NCBI GenBank assembly: GCA_965116685.1
Contig: OZ220707.1
Coordinates: forward strand, 2,852,001 to 2,916,000
DNA length: 64,000 nt
Direction of reading: 5' to 3'
Source of the DNA: Bin80 sp965116685
Lineage (GTDB): Bacteria; Bacteroidota; Rhodothermia; Rhodothermales; Bin80
Below, in pieces: positions 26,896 to 35,980 of the stretch. The notes below the pieces were generated by a model. That model did no database searches. It saw only the letters and a program-made list of their open reading frames with translations, and was not told where the DNA came from. The translations under genes and the position numbers were made by a program. The stretch's first letter is position 1, and every line of letters starts with the position of its first letter.

Positions 26896-27910
26896 AACTG
26901 TGTACGTAGTCCACTAGTCGCGCTACATTTTCTACCGGCGTTTCCGGCAGGATCCCGTGCCCAAGGTTAAAGATATGGCTTGGCTGCCCTGCAATACGTT
27001 GCATCACATCTCGGGCATGGGGGATCAGCTCACGCCACGGCCCTAATAAGGTACAGGGGTCTAAATTTCCCATGACAGGTTTGTTTACCAGCTGATATGC
27101 TTCATCAATGGGGATACGCCAGTCAACTCCGATCACATGACCGCCCGCAGCTGCAATCAAGTCCAGATAGGTGCCTGTATTCGTGCTAAAATGAATCACG
27201 GGAGCCTTCTTCCCGATGATTGAAAGTACACGATGGCTGTAGGGTTTGACGTAGCGCTCATAGTCATACCGGCTGAGCGCTCCGACCCATGAATCAAAAA
27301 GCTGTACGCAGTCCACACCGGCGCGGATTTGTGCGTTGAGGTAGTCAATGGTCAAGCCGGAGAGTTTGACCATGAGTCGATCCCAAGCGGCGGGCTCGCT
27401 GTACATGAACGCTTTCGTGTGTGCGAAGCTGCGTGTGGCACCCCCTTCGATCGCATAGCTGGCCATGGTGAAAGGGGCACCCGCGAATCCAATCAGGGCT
27501 AGGTTACGTGCATCCAGTTCAGGACGGACGATTTTGATTGCCTCCAGCGTCGGGGCCATGGCTTCCTGGGCAGGAGGAACCCTGAGCATGTCGATAGCTT
27601 TGGGGGTTCGAAGTGGGTTCTGAATGGAGGGGCCATGACCTGGTACGAACGAGAGGTCAAGCCCCATACCTGCCAAGGGTGGCAGAATATCTGAAAAAAT
27701 GATTGCCGCATCCAGCTCAAAGTGCTTCAAGGGGAGGAGGGTAATTTCGGCGGCAATCGCAGGCGTGCTCAGGGCAGATTCCATCGAATACTGACGACGC
27801 AGCGCACGATAGTCAGGCAGGTAACGGCCAGCCTGTCGCATGATCCAGATGGGGGTGCAGTCAACCGCCTCCCCGCGGCATGCAGCCAGAAATCGCTCAC
27901 ATCCAGTCAT
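26882..27910 (-). CDS. hemE: Uroporphyrinogen decarboxylase
   Basis: This 342-residue protein is close to the usual length. It contains the signature TPIWIMRQAGRYLPDYR near residues 20-36, FSDILPPLAGMGLDLSF with the substrate-binding Asp, GFAGAPFTMASYAIEGG, QLFDSWVGALSRYDYERY and FNLGHGILPETPVENV. It decarboxylates the four acetate side chains of uroporphyrinogen III to give coproporphyrinogen III. It lies 30 bp after hemQ and overlaps hemH. Confidence 0.96.
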   Translation of the reverse strand: MTGCERFLAACRGEAVDCTPIWIMRQAGRYLPDYRALRRQYSMESALSTPAIAAEITLLPLKHFELDAAIIFSDILPPLAGMGLDLSFVPGHGPSIQNPLRTPKAIDMLRVPPAQEAMAPTLEAIKIVRPELDARNLALIGFAGAPFTMASYAIEGGATRSFAHTKAFMYSEPAAWDRLMVKLSGLTIDYLNAQIRAGVDCVQLFDSWVGALSRYDYERYVKPYSHRVLSIIGKKAPVIHFSTNTGTYLDLIAAAGGHVIGVDWRIPIDEAYQLVNKPVMGNLDPCTLLGPWRELIPHARDVMQRIAGQPSHIFNLGHGILPETPVENVARLVDYVHSYDHG

Positions 27911-27940
27911 GGGACAAAAGTATTGGGAGCTTTATAACGG

Positions 27941-28675
27941 TCAGGAGGAAGATTGCCAGAGTGTATATCCGACAAAGAAGGGCCCCAGGCTGCTCAAGTA
28001 CCGCGAGGTCTGCTGCGTGCTGCGCATCCGTTCAATAATTGCAGACAGTGGATGTAAATCCTTGCTCAGAAGCCCCACCACGAAATCATTGTCGTTTTGA
28101 TCGAGTCCATGGCAGGCAAGGCGGATATCATGGGCATGATCGCTCCGCCCGTATGCACGACCAATTCCACCATGTTCCATAAGGATTTTTCGCCGCTCGT
28201 CTGCGCTCAAGTGTTCAAAATCACCCGAACGACGAAGCGGATACCAGATCGCCCATGGCCAGGAGGGATTGCACACATGTCGCTTCGGGCGTTCAAACAG
28301 GGTTTCTTTCAGGTCGTTTTCGTATCCAATCGCGTAGGTGCGACCGGTCATCGTCCAGTCGGTGCGGCATTGCAGGCGAGAAAAATCGCTATCGTGCAGG
28401 AAGGATCGGAGCTCGGTCAAAAAAAACTGGGGATCTTCGGAGACGGTTAACAAGCCAACTCCGTTGGGATCATGGAGACTGGAATACAATGCCCCACAGA
28501 ACCCGGACTTTTCCATCACCCCAACCAGGGTCTTGGAGGTTACGCTCTGTCCGGTGAAGACCAATAGTTGCATATACAATCGGCTATCATGATAAATGGG
28601 GTAATCAAATTCATTCTTCCCCTTTTCTCGAAGATCAACTCCGACAGTTCGATTCTCCTGTATATCAATAGCCAT
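27941..28675 (-). CDS. hemQ: HemQ-type coproheme decarboxylase / chlorite dismutase-like protein
   Basis: This 244-residue protein belongs to the chlorite dismutase superfamily. The proximal heme ligand is His168 in ILMEHGGIGRAYG. Tyr145 in IWYPLRRSGDF occupies the position of the Tyr used for coproheme decarboxylation in Firmicutes HemQ. The C-terminal block is MRSTQQTSRYLSSLGPFFVG. In the coproporphyrin-dependent pathway it converts coproheme to heme b; true chlorite dismutases detoxify chlorite instead. The position inside the heme operon, starting immediately after the hemB stop, favours the biosynthetic role. The N-terminal about 30 residues are not conserved in the family as I know it. 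Confidence 0.85.
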   Translation of the reverse strand: MAIDIQENRTVGVDLREKGKNEFDYPIYHDSRLYMQLLVFTGQSVTSKTLVGVMEKSGFCGALYSSLHDPNGVGLLTVSEDPQFFLTELRSFLHDSDFSRLQCRTDWTMTGRTYAIGYENDLKETLFERPKRHVCNPSWPWAIWYPLRRSGDFEHLSADERRKILMEHGGIGRAYGRSDHAHDIRLACHGLDQNDNDFVVGLLSKDLHPLSAIIERMRSTQQTSRYLSSLGPFFVGYTLWQSSS

Positions 28676-29662
28676 TTATTGAGTGGATTGCTTCAGCCAG
28701 CGTGCCGCTTCCAGTGCATGATAGGTGATGATACTTTGGGCACCGGCCCGACGGATGCTGGTGAGGATTTCGAGAATTGCGGCGGATTCATCAACATAGT
28801 CTTGCAGGGCAGCAGCTTTCAGCATGGAATATTCCCCGCTTACATTATAAGCCACCAGCGGCACTTCGGGCCACCGGTCCCGGACTTGGCGAATTACATC
28901 AAGATAGGCCAGTGCGGGTTTGATCATAATTATATCTGCCCCCTCCTCTATATCCAGGGCAATTTCCCGCAAGGCTTCGTGTGCGTTGTAGGGATCCATC
29001 TGATGGGTTTTTCGATCCCCAAATTGGGGTGCTCCACCCGCTGCATCACGGAAGGGCCCATAGAATGCGGATGCATACTTCGCACTGTAGGAAAGAATGG
29101 ATACATCTTGATGGGCTGCGGAGTCCAGCTCTTCCCGGATTGCACTCACCTGATGATCCATCATTGCACTTGGCGCGACAATGTCTGCTCCGCTGTCTGC
29201 ATGAATACGGGCCATTTCGGCTAGCAGGGGCAGGGTGGCGTCGTTGGACAACCTGCCATCATGGATCACCCCACAGTGTCCGTGTGAGGTGTAGGAGCAG
29301 AGGCAGACATCGGTGATGAGTACCAGGTCCAGTCCAGCGTTTTTGATAGCTCGAAGGGTATCCGGTATGATCCCCGAGGGGGACAGGGCATGGGTCCCGG
29401 TGGCATCCTTGGACTCAGGGATCCCAAAAAGAAGAATGCCGCTCGCTCCTGCCTCTTCCGCCTCTTGTGCCGCTTGCAAAGCACCATCTATGGTATACCG
29501 GAATTGATTCGGCATCCCTTTGATCGGGCCTGCCTGTGTGCGCGTCACAAAAATGGGATAGATAAAATCTGCCGGAGATAATCGGGTTTCTCGCACCATT
29601 CGACGTATGGCACCGGTGATGCGCAGGCGTCTTGGACGTCTATGTTTGTTCAAGTTTTTCAA
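28676..29662 (-). CDS. hemB: Delta-aminolevulinic acid dehydratase (porphobilinogen synthase)
   Basis: This 328-residue enzyme has the zinc-binding cysteines in DVCLCSYTSHGHCG (Cys120, 122, 130), marking a zinc-dependent type. The two active-site lysines are Lys195 in SYSAKYASAFYGPFRDA and Lys248 in DIIMIKPALAYLDVI. It condenses two 5-aminolevulinate molecules to porphobilinogen. The start overlaps the hemD 3' end by 23 bp. Confidence 0.96.
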   Translation of the reverse strand: MKNLNKHRRPRRLRITGAIRRMVRETRLSPADFIYPIFVTRTQAGPIKGMPNQFRYTIDGALQAAQEAEEAGASGILLFGIPESKDATGTHALSPSGIIPDTLRAIKNAGLDLVLITDVCLCSYTSHGHCGVIHDGRLSNDATLPLLAEMARIHADSGADIVAPSAMMDHQVSAIREELDSAAHQDVSILSYSAKYASAFYGPFRDAAGGAPQFGDRKTHQMDPYNAHEALREIALDIEEGADIIMIKPALAYLDVIRQVRDRWPEVPLVAYNVSGEYSMLKAAALQDYVDESAAILEILTSIRRAGAQSIITYHALEAARWLKQSTQ

Positions 29663-30410
29663 AGTATTCTTCCAAGGCGGTCACGAGACCTTCAGTGGTA
29701 TATGTTTCTGCCACGACGGCGACCCTGAATCCGGCATCTGTTGCCACCTGGGCCGTAACCGGGCCAATACAGGCTGCGGTTACAGGGATCCTGGAATCTG
29801 GAGAAACAGCGACAAAGCCCTCAACGGTTGAGCCACTAGTAAAGGTAATGGCATCTACGCCGTCTGCAAATGCGGCGTACGCAGTATCCCGGGGGTGGTT
29901 CACATGGGTTTCGTATGCAGTCACGAGGGTGACCTTTGCTCCGCCTGCACGCAGCAGTTCTACCAAAATGGGGCGGGCTTTGGAAGCGCGCGGCAATAGG
30001 ATTGATTGGCCCTGAACAGATCCCAGACCATGTGCAAGAGCCTCCGCGACATACTCAGATGGGACAAAATCCGGCATGACACCGCGAGAATTGAGTGCTG
30101 CAGCAGTGGCGGGTCCAATCGCCGCGACACGTACCGAGTCGGGCCAGGGATGCTGCAGATGCTGCCATGTATGCGTAACCCCATTCACGCTGGTAAAGAG
30201 AACACGGTCAAATGTGGCCAATTTGTTGAGCGCCTGCAGTAAAGGTCCAGGATTGGATGCGGGGGCAATGCGAATGGTTGGGAATTCCACGACCGTGGCT
30301 CCCCGTGCCTCAAGCATCCGGCGCATCGCGGTTGACTGATGGACCGGGCGTGTAACTGCAATCCGTTTCCCGACAAGAGGACTATCCACGTTGCAGCACC
30401 TCCCTGGCAC
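29640..30410 (-). CDS. hemD: Uroporphyrinogen III synthase
   Basis: The protein is up to 256 residues. The family is poorly conserved, but the frame shows KRIAVTRPVHQSTAMRRMLE at the start, the central VRVAAIGPATAAALNSRG and a C-terminal AITFTSGSTVEGFVAV. The bilobed HEM4 pattern and the position between hemC and hemB support the call. It closes and inverts hydroxymethylbilane to uroporphyrinogen III. The first ATG overlaps hemC by 29 bp; a GTG seven codons downstream (30389) would give a shorter overlap. Confidence 0.9.
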   Translation of the reverse strand: MPGRCCNVDSPLVGKRIAVTRPVHQSTAMRRMLEARGATVVEFPTIRIAPASNPGPLLQALNKLATFDRVLFTSVNGVTHTWQHLQHPWPDSVRVAAIGPATAAALNSRGVMPDFVPSEYVAEALAHGLGSVQGQSILLPRASKARPILVELLRAGGAKVTLVTAYETHVNHPRDTAYAAFADGVDAITFTSGSTVEGFVAVSPDSRIPVTAACIGPVTAQVATDAGFRVAVVAETYTTEGLVTALEEYFEKLEQT

Positions 30411-31287
30411 CCATTTGATGTGCTTTTTGTGCCAGTTGTTTTCCCAGCGTCACCGCATCCATCCCGATTCCCGATACAGCGATTTTGCGGCATCCATCCA
30501 GGGATCGCACCTCCCCGCTCAAATGGATTTCACCATCAATCTGCTCCGCATAAGCGGCAACCGGGACCGAACAGCCTCCTCCAGCGACTTCAAGGAACGT
30601 GCGTTCGGCGGTGGTGGCGGTCCAAGTTACGGAACAGTTGATGGATTCTAAAATACGGATGATCTCCAGATCATCCTTCCGGCATTCCACAGCGAGAGCT
30701 CCTTGTGCAGGGGCCGGAAGCATAAGATCCATGGGGATCCTCCACATGTATCTATCGGATACGTCAAGTCTCAATAAACCAGCTTCCGCAAGTACGATGG
30801 CCCGTAGTTGCCCACTCAATACTTTCTCAACCCGGGTATCAATATTTCCCCGCAGAGGTGCAATCAGGAGGTCTGGCCGGGCTGCAAGCAGTTGGGCAGT
30901 GCGGCGCAGACTTGAAGTACCAACCGTAGTGTCCGGGGGCAGGTCATCAAGGGGCAGGCCGGATGTAGTCACTAAAACATCAAAAGCTGTATTCCGCCTG
31001 GGGATGGCAGCAATCATCAATTCTTCCGGTTGCTCAATCGGGAGATCTTTAAGAGAGTGGACGGCAAAGTCAATCTCATGGTTGAGAAGTGCGGTTTCCA
31101 ATGTACTGGTAAAGACGCCGGGGTTTGAAGTGGGAAGTGGGCCTGTAGTCTGATCTCCGGTGGTTGAGATCGTCTGGATCTGGAAATCCAGCTGTGGACG
31201 GATCGCCTTCAGGAGTTGGAGTACATGGCGAGTCTGAGTTCTCGCCAATACAGAGCGGCGCGTGCCTACCCTTAATTGCGGCGTCAT
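30382..31287 (-). CDS. hemC: Hydroxymethylbilane synthase (porphobilinogen deaminase)
   Basis: The protein has 301 residues. Motifs are RVGTRRSVLARTQTRHVLQ at the N-terminus, FAVHSLKDLPIEQPEEL, VGTSSLRRTAQL, RGNIDTRVEKV, and the dipyrromethane-cofactor Cys239 in LEVAGGGCSVPVAAYAE. It assembles four porphobilinogens into hydroxymethylbilane. Its ATG overlaps the hemA stop by 4 bp, a typical coupled start. Confidence 0.96.
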   Translation of the reverse strand: MTPQLRVGTRRSVLARTQTRHVLQLLKAIRPQLDFQIQTISTTGDQTTGPLPTSNPGVFTSTLETALLNHEIDFAVHSLKDLPIEQPEELMIAAIPRRNTAFDVLVTTSGLPLDDLPPDTTVGTSSLRRTAQLLAARPDLLIAPLRGNIDTRVEKVLSGQLRAIVLAEAGLLRLDVSDRYMWRIPMDLMLPAPAQGALAVECRKDDLEIIRILESINCSVTWTATTAERTFLEVAGGGCSVPVAAYAEQIDGEIHLSGEVRSLDGCRKIAVSGIGMDAVTLGKQLAQKAHQMGAREVLQRG

Positions 31288-32537
31288 TGGTTTGACGTGG
31301 GCTCCTGCAAGCCAAAGAGTTGGCGAATGATGTGCGGATCCAGTTCAGGATTGCCATGTCTGAGGCGAAGCGTCGGATCATGGAGCAGTTTCTTCACCAG
31401 AGCATTCGAAAAATACTCAAGCTTTTCCACCATTTGGGCATCCAGCGGTCCAAGTTCCTCCAAAGTCTGAGAAAATTCTGTTTGTCGGATCGCCTCGGCT
31501 TTTTTCCGCAGGGCAGTAATGACCGGTTCAATCTTCAGCATCTGAAGGCGCTGATCAAGGATGTCCAATTCTTTTTCGATGATTTTTTCTACCTGGGGCA
31601 CTTCTGCCTGGCGGGCAGCCTTTGACTTGGCAATCCCGTGTTTCAGATGATCAATATCCAGGAGGGTTACGTTTGGCAACTCATTCAGGAACGGGTCAAT
31701 ATCCCTCGGAACCGCTAGGTCAACCAAAAGGAGTGGGCGACTCTTTCGAGGTGTAATATGCTCAGGGCCAAGGATGATATGCGGAGCACCCGTTGCACTG
31801 ATCACGACATCCGCACTCGAAACAGCCTCCCGCAGTTCTTCAATGGGCACTGCCTGTGCACATGAATCAACGGCCAATTCTTTTGTACGGTCAGGGTAAC
31901 GATTGACAAAAGTGAGCTGTGCAATCGCTTTTTTTTGGAGAATTTTTCCTGCCAGGCTGCCCATCTCACCGGCGCCAATGACCGCGACATGCAGATCATC
32001 CAATGGGCCCGCTTCAAGAAGGATCCGGTCAATTGCAACCGAGGCAACGCTGATGGGGAATTTTCCCAGCGCGGTTTCGCTGCGTGCACGCTTTCCGGTT
32101 TTTATGGCAGCCTTGAAGAGCGTAGTCAGTTCCGGGCTTGCAAGCGAGGCGGCCTTCGAAGACTGGAGGCAATCATATACCTGACCCAAAATCTGAGACT
32201 CCCCCAACACCATTGAATCCAGCCCACAGGCTACACGCATCAGGTGGCGAACCGCATCCGTGGTCCGTTTGGAGTAGAGATAAGGCTCAGCTGTGGAGAA
32301 GTCAAAGGAACGACGCAACAAAGACTGTAGTGCATCGGTGGCCAGTTCGGATCCATGCACATGACCATAAAACTCTACGCGATTGCAGGTAGACAATACA
32401 GCCAACCCGTCAAAGGATGCACGCGCTGCATCAAAAAAATCAAGTTTCTGCTGTGGAAGAAGGGCAAGGCTCTCCCGGATTTCTACCGGGGCAGCTTTGT
32501 AGCTAAGCCCAATAAGTCCCAGTGATGGATCAGCCAT
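31284..32537 (-). CDS. hemA: Glutamyl-tRNA reductase
   Basis: This 417-residue first enzyme of the C5 pathway shows GLSYKAAPVEIRESLAL, the catalytic Cys51 in AVLSTCNRVEFYG, DSMVLGESQILGQVYDC, the NADP-binding VAVIGAGEMGSLAGKIL and a C-terminal dimerisation helix region. It reduces glutamyl-tRNA to glutamate-1-semialdehyde. It is the first gene of the eight-gene operon. The next enzyme, HemL, is not in the window. The promoter should lie in the short gap 32538-32605. Confidence 0.96.
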   Translation of the reverse strand: MADPSLGLIGLSYKAAPVEIRESLALLPQQKLDFFDAARASFDGLAVLSTCNRVEFYGHVHGSELATDALQSLLRRSFDFSTAEPYLYSKRTTDAVRHLMRVACGLDSMVLGESQILGQVYDCLQSSKAASLASPELTTLFKAAIKTGKRARSETALGKFPISVASVAIDRILLEAGPLDDLHVAVIGAGEMGSLAGKILQKKAIAQLTFVNRYPDRTKELAVDSCAQAVPIEELREAVSSADVVISATGAPHIILGPEHITPRKSRPLLLVDLAVPRDIDPFLNELPNVTLLDIDHLKHGIAKSKAARQAEVPQVEKIIEKELDILDQRLQMLKIEPVITALRKKAEAIRQTEFSQTLEELGPLDAQMVEKLEYFSNALVKKLLHDPTLRLRHGNPELDPHIIRQLFGLQEPTSNQ

Positions 32538-32605
32538 AGAACGGCACTGAAATGGTTAAGCAGCGATTGTACAGAACAGTAATTTAAGAAAATTAGGGGA
32601 AGGCT

Positions 32606-33652
32606 TCAAATTCGATCAAAATGAGGCCGAAACAACGCCTTTACACCATTTTTTTGCGTAAAAACCTGAAATGCACTCTCCCACTGCGAGAGGGTGAAGT
32701 CATGTGTGATGAGTGGGCCGGTCTTGACCGTGCCATTCTGAAGCAGATGGATTGCACGAATCCAGGATTCTGGTGTCGATGCATTGCTGCCAGTCACCGT
32801 GAGTTCCTTGTAGCATACCTGATCCAAGTCCCACGCGATCGATTTTCCAAACAGACCGACCTGTACATAACGTCCACGACGGCGCACAAGACGCAGCAGC
32901 TCCTGGGCTGCGGCTCCTGCCCCTGAGCACTCATAGACCACGTCCGCTCCCAAGCCCTGGAGGGATACATCCTGAATGAGCGCATGGATATCTCTTGTCT
33001 CCACATTGGCTACATAATCTGCTCCGAGATCATGTGCCAGGCTCAGGCGGTCCGAATCTATACTGGTTCCTAAAACAACGACCGTTGCGTGGCTGGCCTT
33101 GAGGATCTGTAGGGTGAGCAGGCCAATTGCTCCCGGACCAGCAATGACGGCCAAATCGCCAGCCCGTATTGTGGGTGCGGCGAGTAACACGCCGTGCACA
33201 ACGCAGGCCAGTGGCTCGGTGATGGCACCTTCACGGTAGGAGATGTGTTCGGGTAAACGGTGCACATTCTGGACAGGAACGACAAGATATTCTGCAAATC
33301 CCCCATTGACCGCAGAGCCAATGGACTGCCTGTCCAAGCAAAGATTGGCGTGTCCATCCCGGCAGTAACGACAGGAATCGCACGTACGAAAATAGGTTTC
33401 AGAGGTTACCCGTGAGCCTAGGAGCCTGTCGGGGACCCCTTGGCCGATTTCTATCACTTCTCCAGCGACTTCGTGTCCCAGAACTACCGGTGGGCAGGAC
33501 TTGAATTCGTTATGGTAGATATGCAAATCCGTTCCGCAGAGACCGGCAGCATGTACCTTGAGTTTTACCTGACCCGGGCCCGGGTCAGGCTCCGGGATTT
33601 CAGATACCGCGATATGCCCGATCCCCGGCGCAACCTTCATGACTGCCTGCAT
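32606..33652 (-). CDS. Zinc-dependent alcohol dehydrogenase (MDR family)
   Basis: The protein has 348 residues. The catalytic zinc region is GLCGTDLHIYHNEF, then VLGHEVAGEVIEIGQGV. The structural zinc loop has four Cys in CDSCRYCRDGHANLC, and the Rossmann nucleotide-binding motif is LAVIAGPGAIGLLTLQIL. The overall pattern is that of polyol/threonine dehydrogenases (sorbitol, galactitol-phosphate or L-threonine 3-dehydrogenase). The substrate cannot be fixed from the sequence. It follows the D-threonine-aldolase-like gene by 15 bp on the same strand, so the two probably form an operon for breakdown of a hydroxy-amino acid or amino alcohol (inference). Confidence 0.88.
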   Translation of the reverse strand: MQAVMKVAPGIGHIAVSEIPEPDPGPGQVKLKVHAAGLCGTDLHIYHNEFKSCPPVVLGHEVAGEVIEIGQGVPDRLLGSRVTSETYFRTCDSCRYCRDGHANLCLDRQSIGSAVNGGFAEYLVVPVQNVHRLPEHISYREGAITEPLACVVHGVLLAAPTIRAGDLAVIAGPGAIGLLTLQILKASHATVVVLGTSIDSDRLSLAHDLGADYVANVETRDIHALIQDVSLQGLGADVVYECSGAGAAAQELLRLVRRRGRYVQVGLFGKSIAWDLDQVCYKELTVTGSNASTPESWIRAIHLLQNGTVKTGPLITHDFTLSQWESAFQVFTQKNGVKALFRPHFDRI

Positions 33653-33667
33653 GAGTCTATTTTTAGT

Positions 33668-34816
33668 TTACAGGACGCATCCGCGCGCATCCACATTGAT
33701 CTCCGAAATTACAGCATCTTCACGAACAAGAAACATTTGATCCACCATATTTACGACCACACATGCATGATTTGGCACGATTTGTACACGATCTCCGACC
33801 TGCAGGGTACTTCCTCCCTGTACTTTGCCCCAGCCGTGTTCTTCTGAAAGTCCCGTGATTTTTGCATGAGGGTGTGCCGTACGTACACGGGGATTATACA
33901 GGATACAGCCGTAATCGGATCTATCTGGCAGCGTATCGCTGGTGAGTACTTTGCGGCCCGCATCTAGAACAAAGCGCTCGGTACCCTGAGAAGTGCGGTG
34001 TCGGCTCACGACCGTGGAGAGAACTGTCAGCGCGCATGCATCCAGCGAACAAACCCCAAGTTCGACCTGGGTCAGGTCATTAAAAATATAGTTGCCGGGG
34101 CGTACTTCTGTAATCTGAAAGCCGCCGATGGTGACATTTTCGAAAACGTGGACGGAGGGTGTGGAACCCATACTGATTTCAAAGGAGAATGGATCTATGC
34201 AATGGGCTTCAGACAACTGGACGGCGATTTTAAGTATCCGGTCCCGTGTCTGGGCCATGACCGTGGTCATGGCCGCATGATCCCGGGAATACGCATTTCC
34301 TTCATGTGTCAGAATCCCGCACAGGTGTAAGCCATTCAGTTCCTGGATTTTCAGAGCGAGACGGACGACATCTTGATGGTCATGGGGGATCCCGCAACGG
34401 CCATGGCCTGTGTCAATTTCCAGGAGCACATCAACAGAAATTCCTGCTTCACTGAATGCTCTGGAAGCCCGGTTTGCTCCTTCCTCGCTGTCAATGCAAA
34501 AAGAAATACGGGCCTGATGTGCGAGCTTGATCAGGCGCTCAAGTTGCCATTCTCCCACCACGGTATATGCAATACGCACATCTTGAAAGCCATGCTGAAC
34601 AAATTTCTCGGCTTCGCTGACTTTTGCGACGGTAATTCCGTTGGCACCGTGCTTGAGTTGACGCTTTGCAAGCGTGACGGATTTATGGGTTTTCGTATGT
34701 GGACGCAGTTCGACGTCTGCAGCTCTTGCAGCCATTTGTGCAAGGTTTGCTTCCATGCGCGTCTCATCAATGAGCAGGCATGGGGTCGCTAAATCCTCCA
34801 AGGTGTGCATGGTCAT
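33668..34816 (-). CDS. D-threonine aldolase-like PLP enzyme (alanine racemase fold)
   Basis: The protein has 382 residues. The N-terminal TIM barrel holds the PLP lysine in LRPHTKTHKSVTLAKRQL, preceded by TPCLLIDETRMEANL. LLEIDTGHGRCGIP and GILTHEGNAYSRD are PLP-contact regions. The C-terminal domain ends with VQIVPNHACVVVNMVD, matching the metal-binding His/Cys site of D-threonine aldolases. It may cleave D-threonine-type beta-hydroxy amino acids to glycine and an aldehyde; D-serine dehydratase-like activity is an alternative. It is the first gene of the pair with the MDR dehydrogenase and is divergent from the membrane-protein gene at 34915. Confidence 0.85.
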   Translation of the reverse strand: MTMHTLEDLATPCLLIDETRMEANLAQMAARAADVELRPHTKTHKSVTLAKRQLKHGANGITVAKVSEAEKFVQHGFQDVRIAYTVVGEWQLERLIKLAHQARISFCIDSEEGANRASRAFSEAGISVDVLLEIDTGHGRCGIPHDHQDVVRLALKIQELNGLHLCGILTHEGNAYSRDHAAMTTVMAQTRDRILKIAVQLSEAHCIDPFSFEISMGSTPSVHVFENVTIGGFQITEVRPGNYIFNDLTQVELGVCSLDACALTVLSTVVSRHRTSQGTERFVLDAGRKVLTSDTLPDRSDYGCILYNPRVRTAHPHAKITGLSEEHGWGKVQGGSTLQVGDRVQIVPNHACVVVNMVDQMFLVREDAVISEINVDARGCVL

Positions 34817-34914
34817 GAAAATGAGACAACTTGCTTGAACGTATAGTTCATATGGATGGATTCAAAAAATTTACTTACTTTGCAACATAAAGTGCTTTAC
34901 AAAGTATATGATCT

Positions 34915-35523
34915 ATGCGCATGGAATACGGATCAATATCGAGTCGGACAGAGGGTGCTCAGGGGCAGGCAAGTGAGCATCTGCGATTTATTCGCGATGT
35001 CATGGAGCGTTCCGCTTCATTCACGGCAGTACCCGGGTGGGGCATGGTAGCTGTCGGGATTACTGCGGTACTTGCATCTTGGATTGCTTCCATGCAGTCC
35101 ACATCGGATGGGATCCTGATGATCTGGTTTATTGAGGCAGTGATCGCGATGACCATCGCCATCTGGACATTGCGCAGGAAGGCACGTAAATGTGGTGTAT
35201 CCCTTACCAGTGGTCCTGGCCGCAAATATATTTTGACGCTTGCTCCATCCATGGTGGCGGGGCTTCTGTTCACGGTTGCCTTGTGGCAGGCAGGCAATCA
35301 GGATCTTCTGGCGACGCTGTGGCTCCTATTCTATGGTGCGGGTACGATTACCGGGGGGACGAGCAGCGTGCGAATTATCCCCATTCTGGGCATCTGTTTT
35401 ATGGTGATGGGGATTATCTCCCTCTTTCTTGCACCTACCTGGATGCATCTGTTGCTGGCACTCAGTTTTGGTGGGCTGCATATTGGATTTGGGCTGTATA
35501 TCGCGCGGAGGTATGGGGGGTAA
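34915..35523 (+). CDS. Multi-pass membrane protein of unknown function
   Basis: The protein has 202 residues. After a polar N-terminus of about 40 residues it has five to six hydrophobic segments (for example GMVAVGITAVLASWIA; MIWFIEAVIAMTIAIW; WLLFYGAGTITGG; IPILGICFMVMGIISLFLA; LLLALSFGGLHIGFGLYIA). I do not recognise the family. It is followed immediately by a winged-helix regulator gene. Such membrane-protein/one-domain regulator pairs are common in FCB bacteria, so a co-regulated role is plausible but unproved. Confidence 0.7.
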   Translation: MRMEYGSISSRTEGAQGQASEHLRFIRDVMERSASFTAVPGWGMVAVGITAVLASWIASMQSTSDGILMIWFIEAVIAMTIAIWTLRRKARKCGVSLTSGPGRKYILTLAPSMVAGLLFTVALWQAGNQDLLATLWLLFYGAGTITGGTSSVRIIPILGICFMVMGIISLFLAPTWMHLLLALSFGGLHIGFGLYIARRYGG

Positions 35524-35539
35524 AATTTTTTTCAGTTCG

Positions 35540-35872
35540 ATGAGAGTGCTGCGAAAAAATCTGGATCCCTTGATTCATGCACGGGTGCGTCTCGGGATTG
35601 TGAGTGCTTTGGCCGCTGGCGAAACCCTTAGTTTCAGGGACCTGAAAATACTTCTCAGCACGTCGGATGGCAATTTGAGTCGTCACACTCAAAAATTAGA
35701 GAAGGCAGGTTATATCGAATGTATAAAATCTTTTCAGGGCCGAATGCCGCATACCGAATATCGTTTGACCCCCAAAGGGACCAAGGCCCTTCTTTCGTAT
35801 GTAGAGCAAATGGAGCATATGCTTCAGGTGGCCCGATCTGTAACTATTGATGAGGATGATTTTTCAAATTGA
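35540..35872 (+). CDS. Winged-helix transcriptional regulator (MarR/ArsR-like, single domain)
   Basis: The protein is 110 residues from the ATG giving MRVLRKNLDPLIHARVRLGI. Longer in-frame starts exist at 35513, overlapping the upstream stop, and at 35429. The core VRLGIVSALAAGETLSFRD, LLSTSDGNLSRHTQKLEKAG and RMPHTEYRLTPKGTKALLSY is a winged helix with recognition helix and beta-wing, as in DUF4364/YdfL-like and PadR/MarR-type regulators. It probably controls its own operon. It directly follows the membrane-protein gene. Confidence 0.8.
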   Translation: MRVLRKNLDPLIHARVRLGIVSALAAGETLSFRDLKILLSTSDGNLSRHTQKLEKAGYIECIKSFQGRMPHTEYRLTPKGTKALLSYVEQMEHMLQVARSVTIDEDDFSN

Positions 35873-35980
35873 CATGGATGTACAACTGTCGCTCATGGAG
35901 GGGATATGCTCTGCCGCTTTCGGTTCAAGGCAGTACGCTGCAATTCGGGTAGAGCACGCATGACAAGAGAGCAGGAAACG

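Noticed and set aside
27941..28675. True chlorite dismutase
   Set aside because: Location inside the heme operon and Tyr145 at the HemQ catalytic position favour coproheme decarboxylase; there is no perchlorate-reduction gene nearby.
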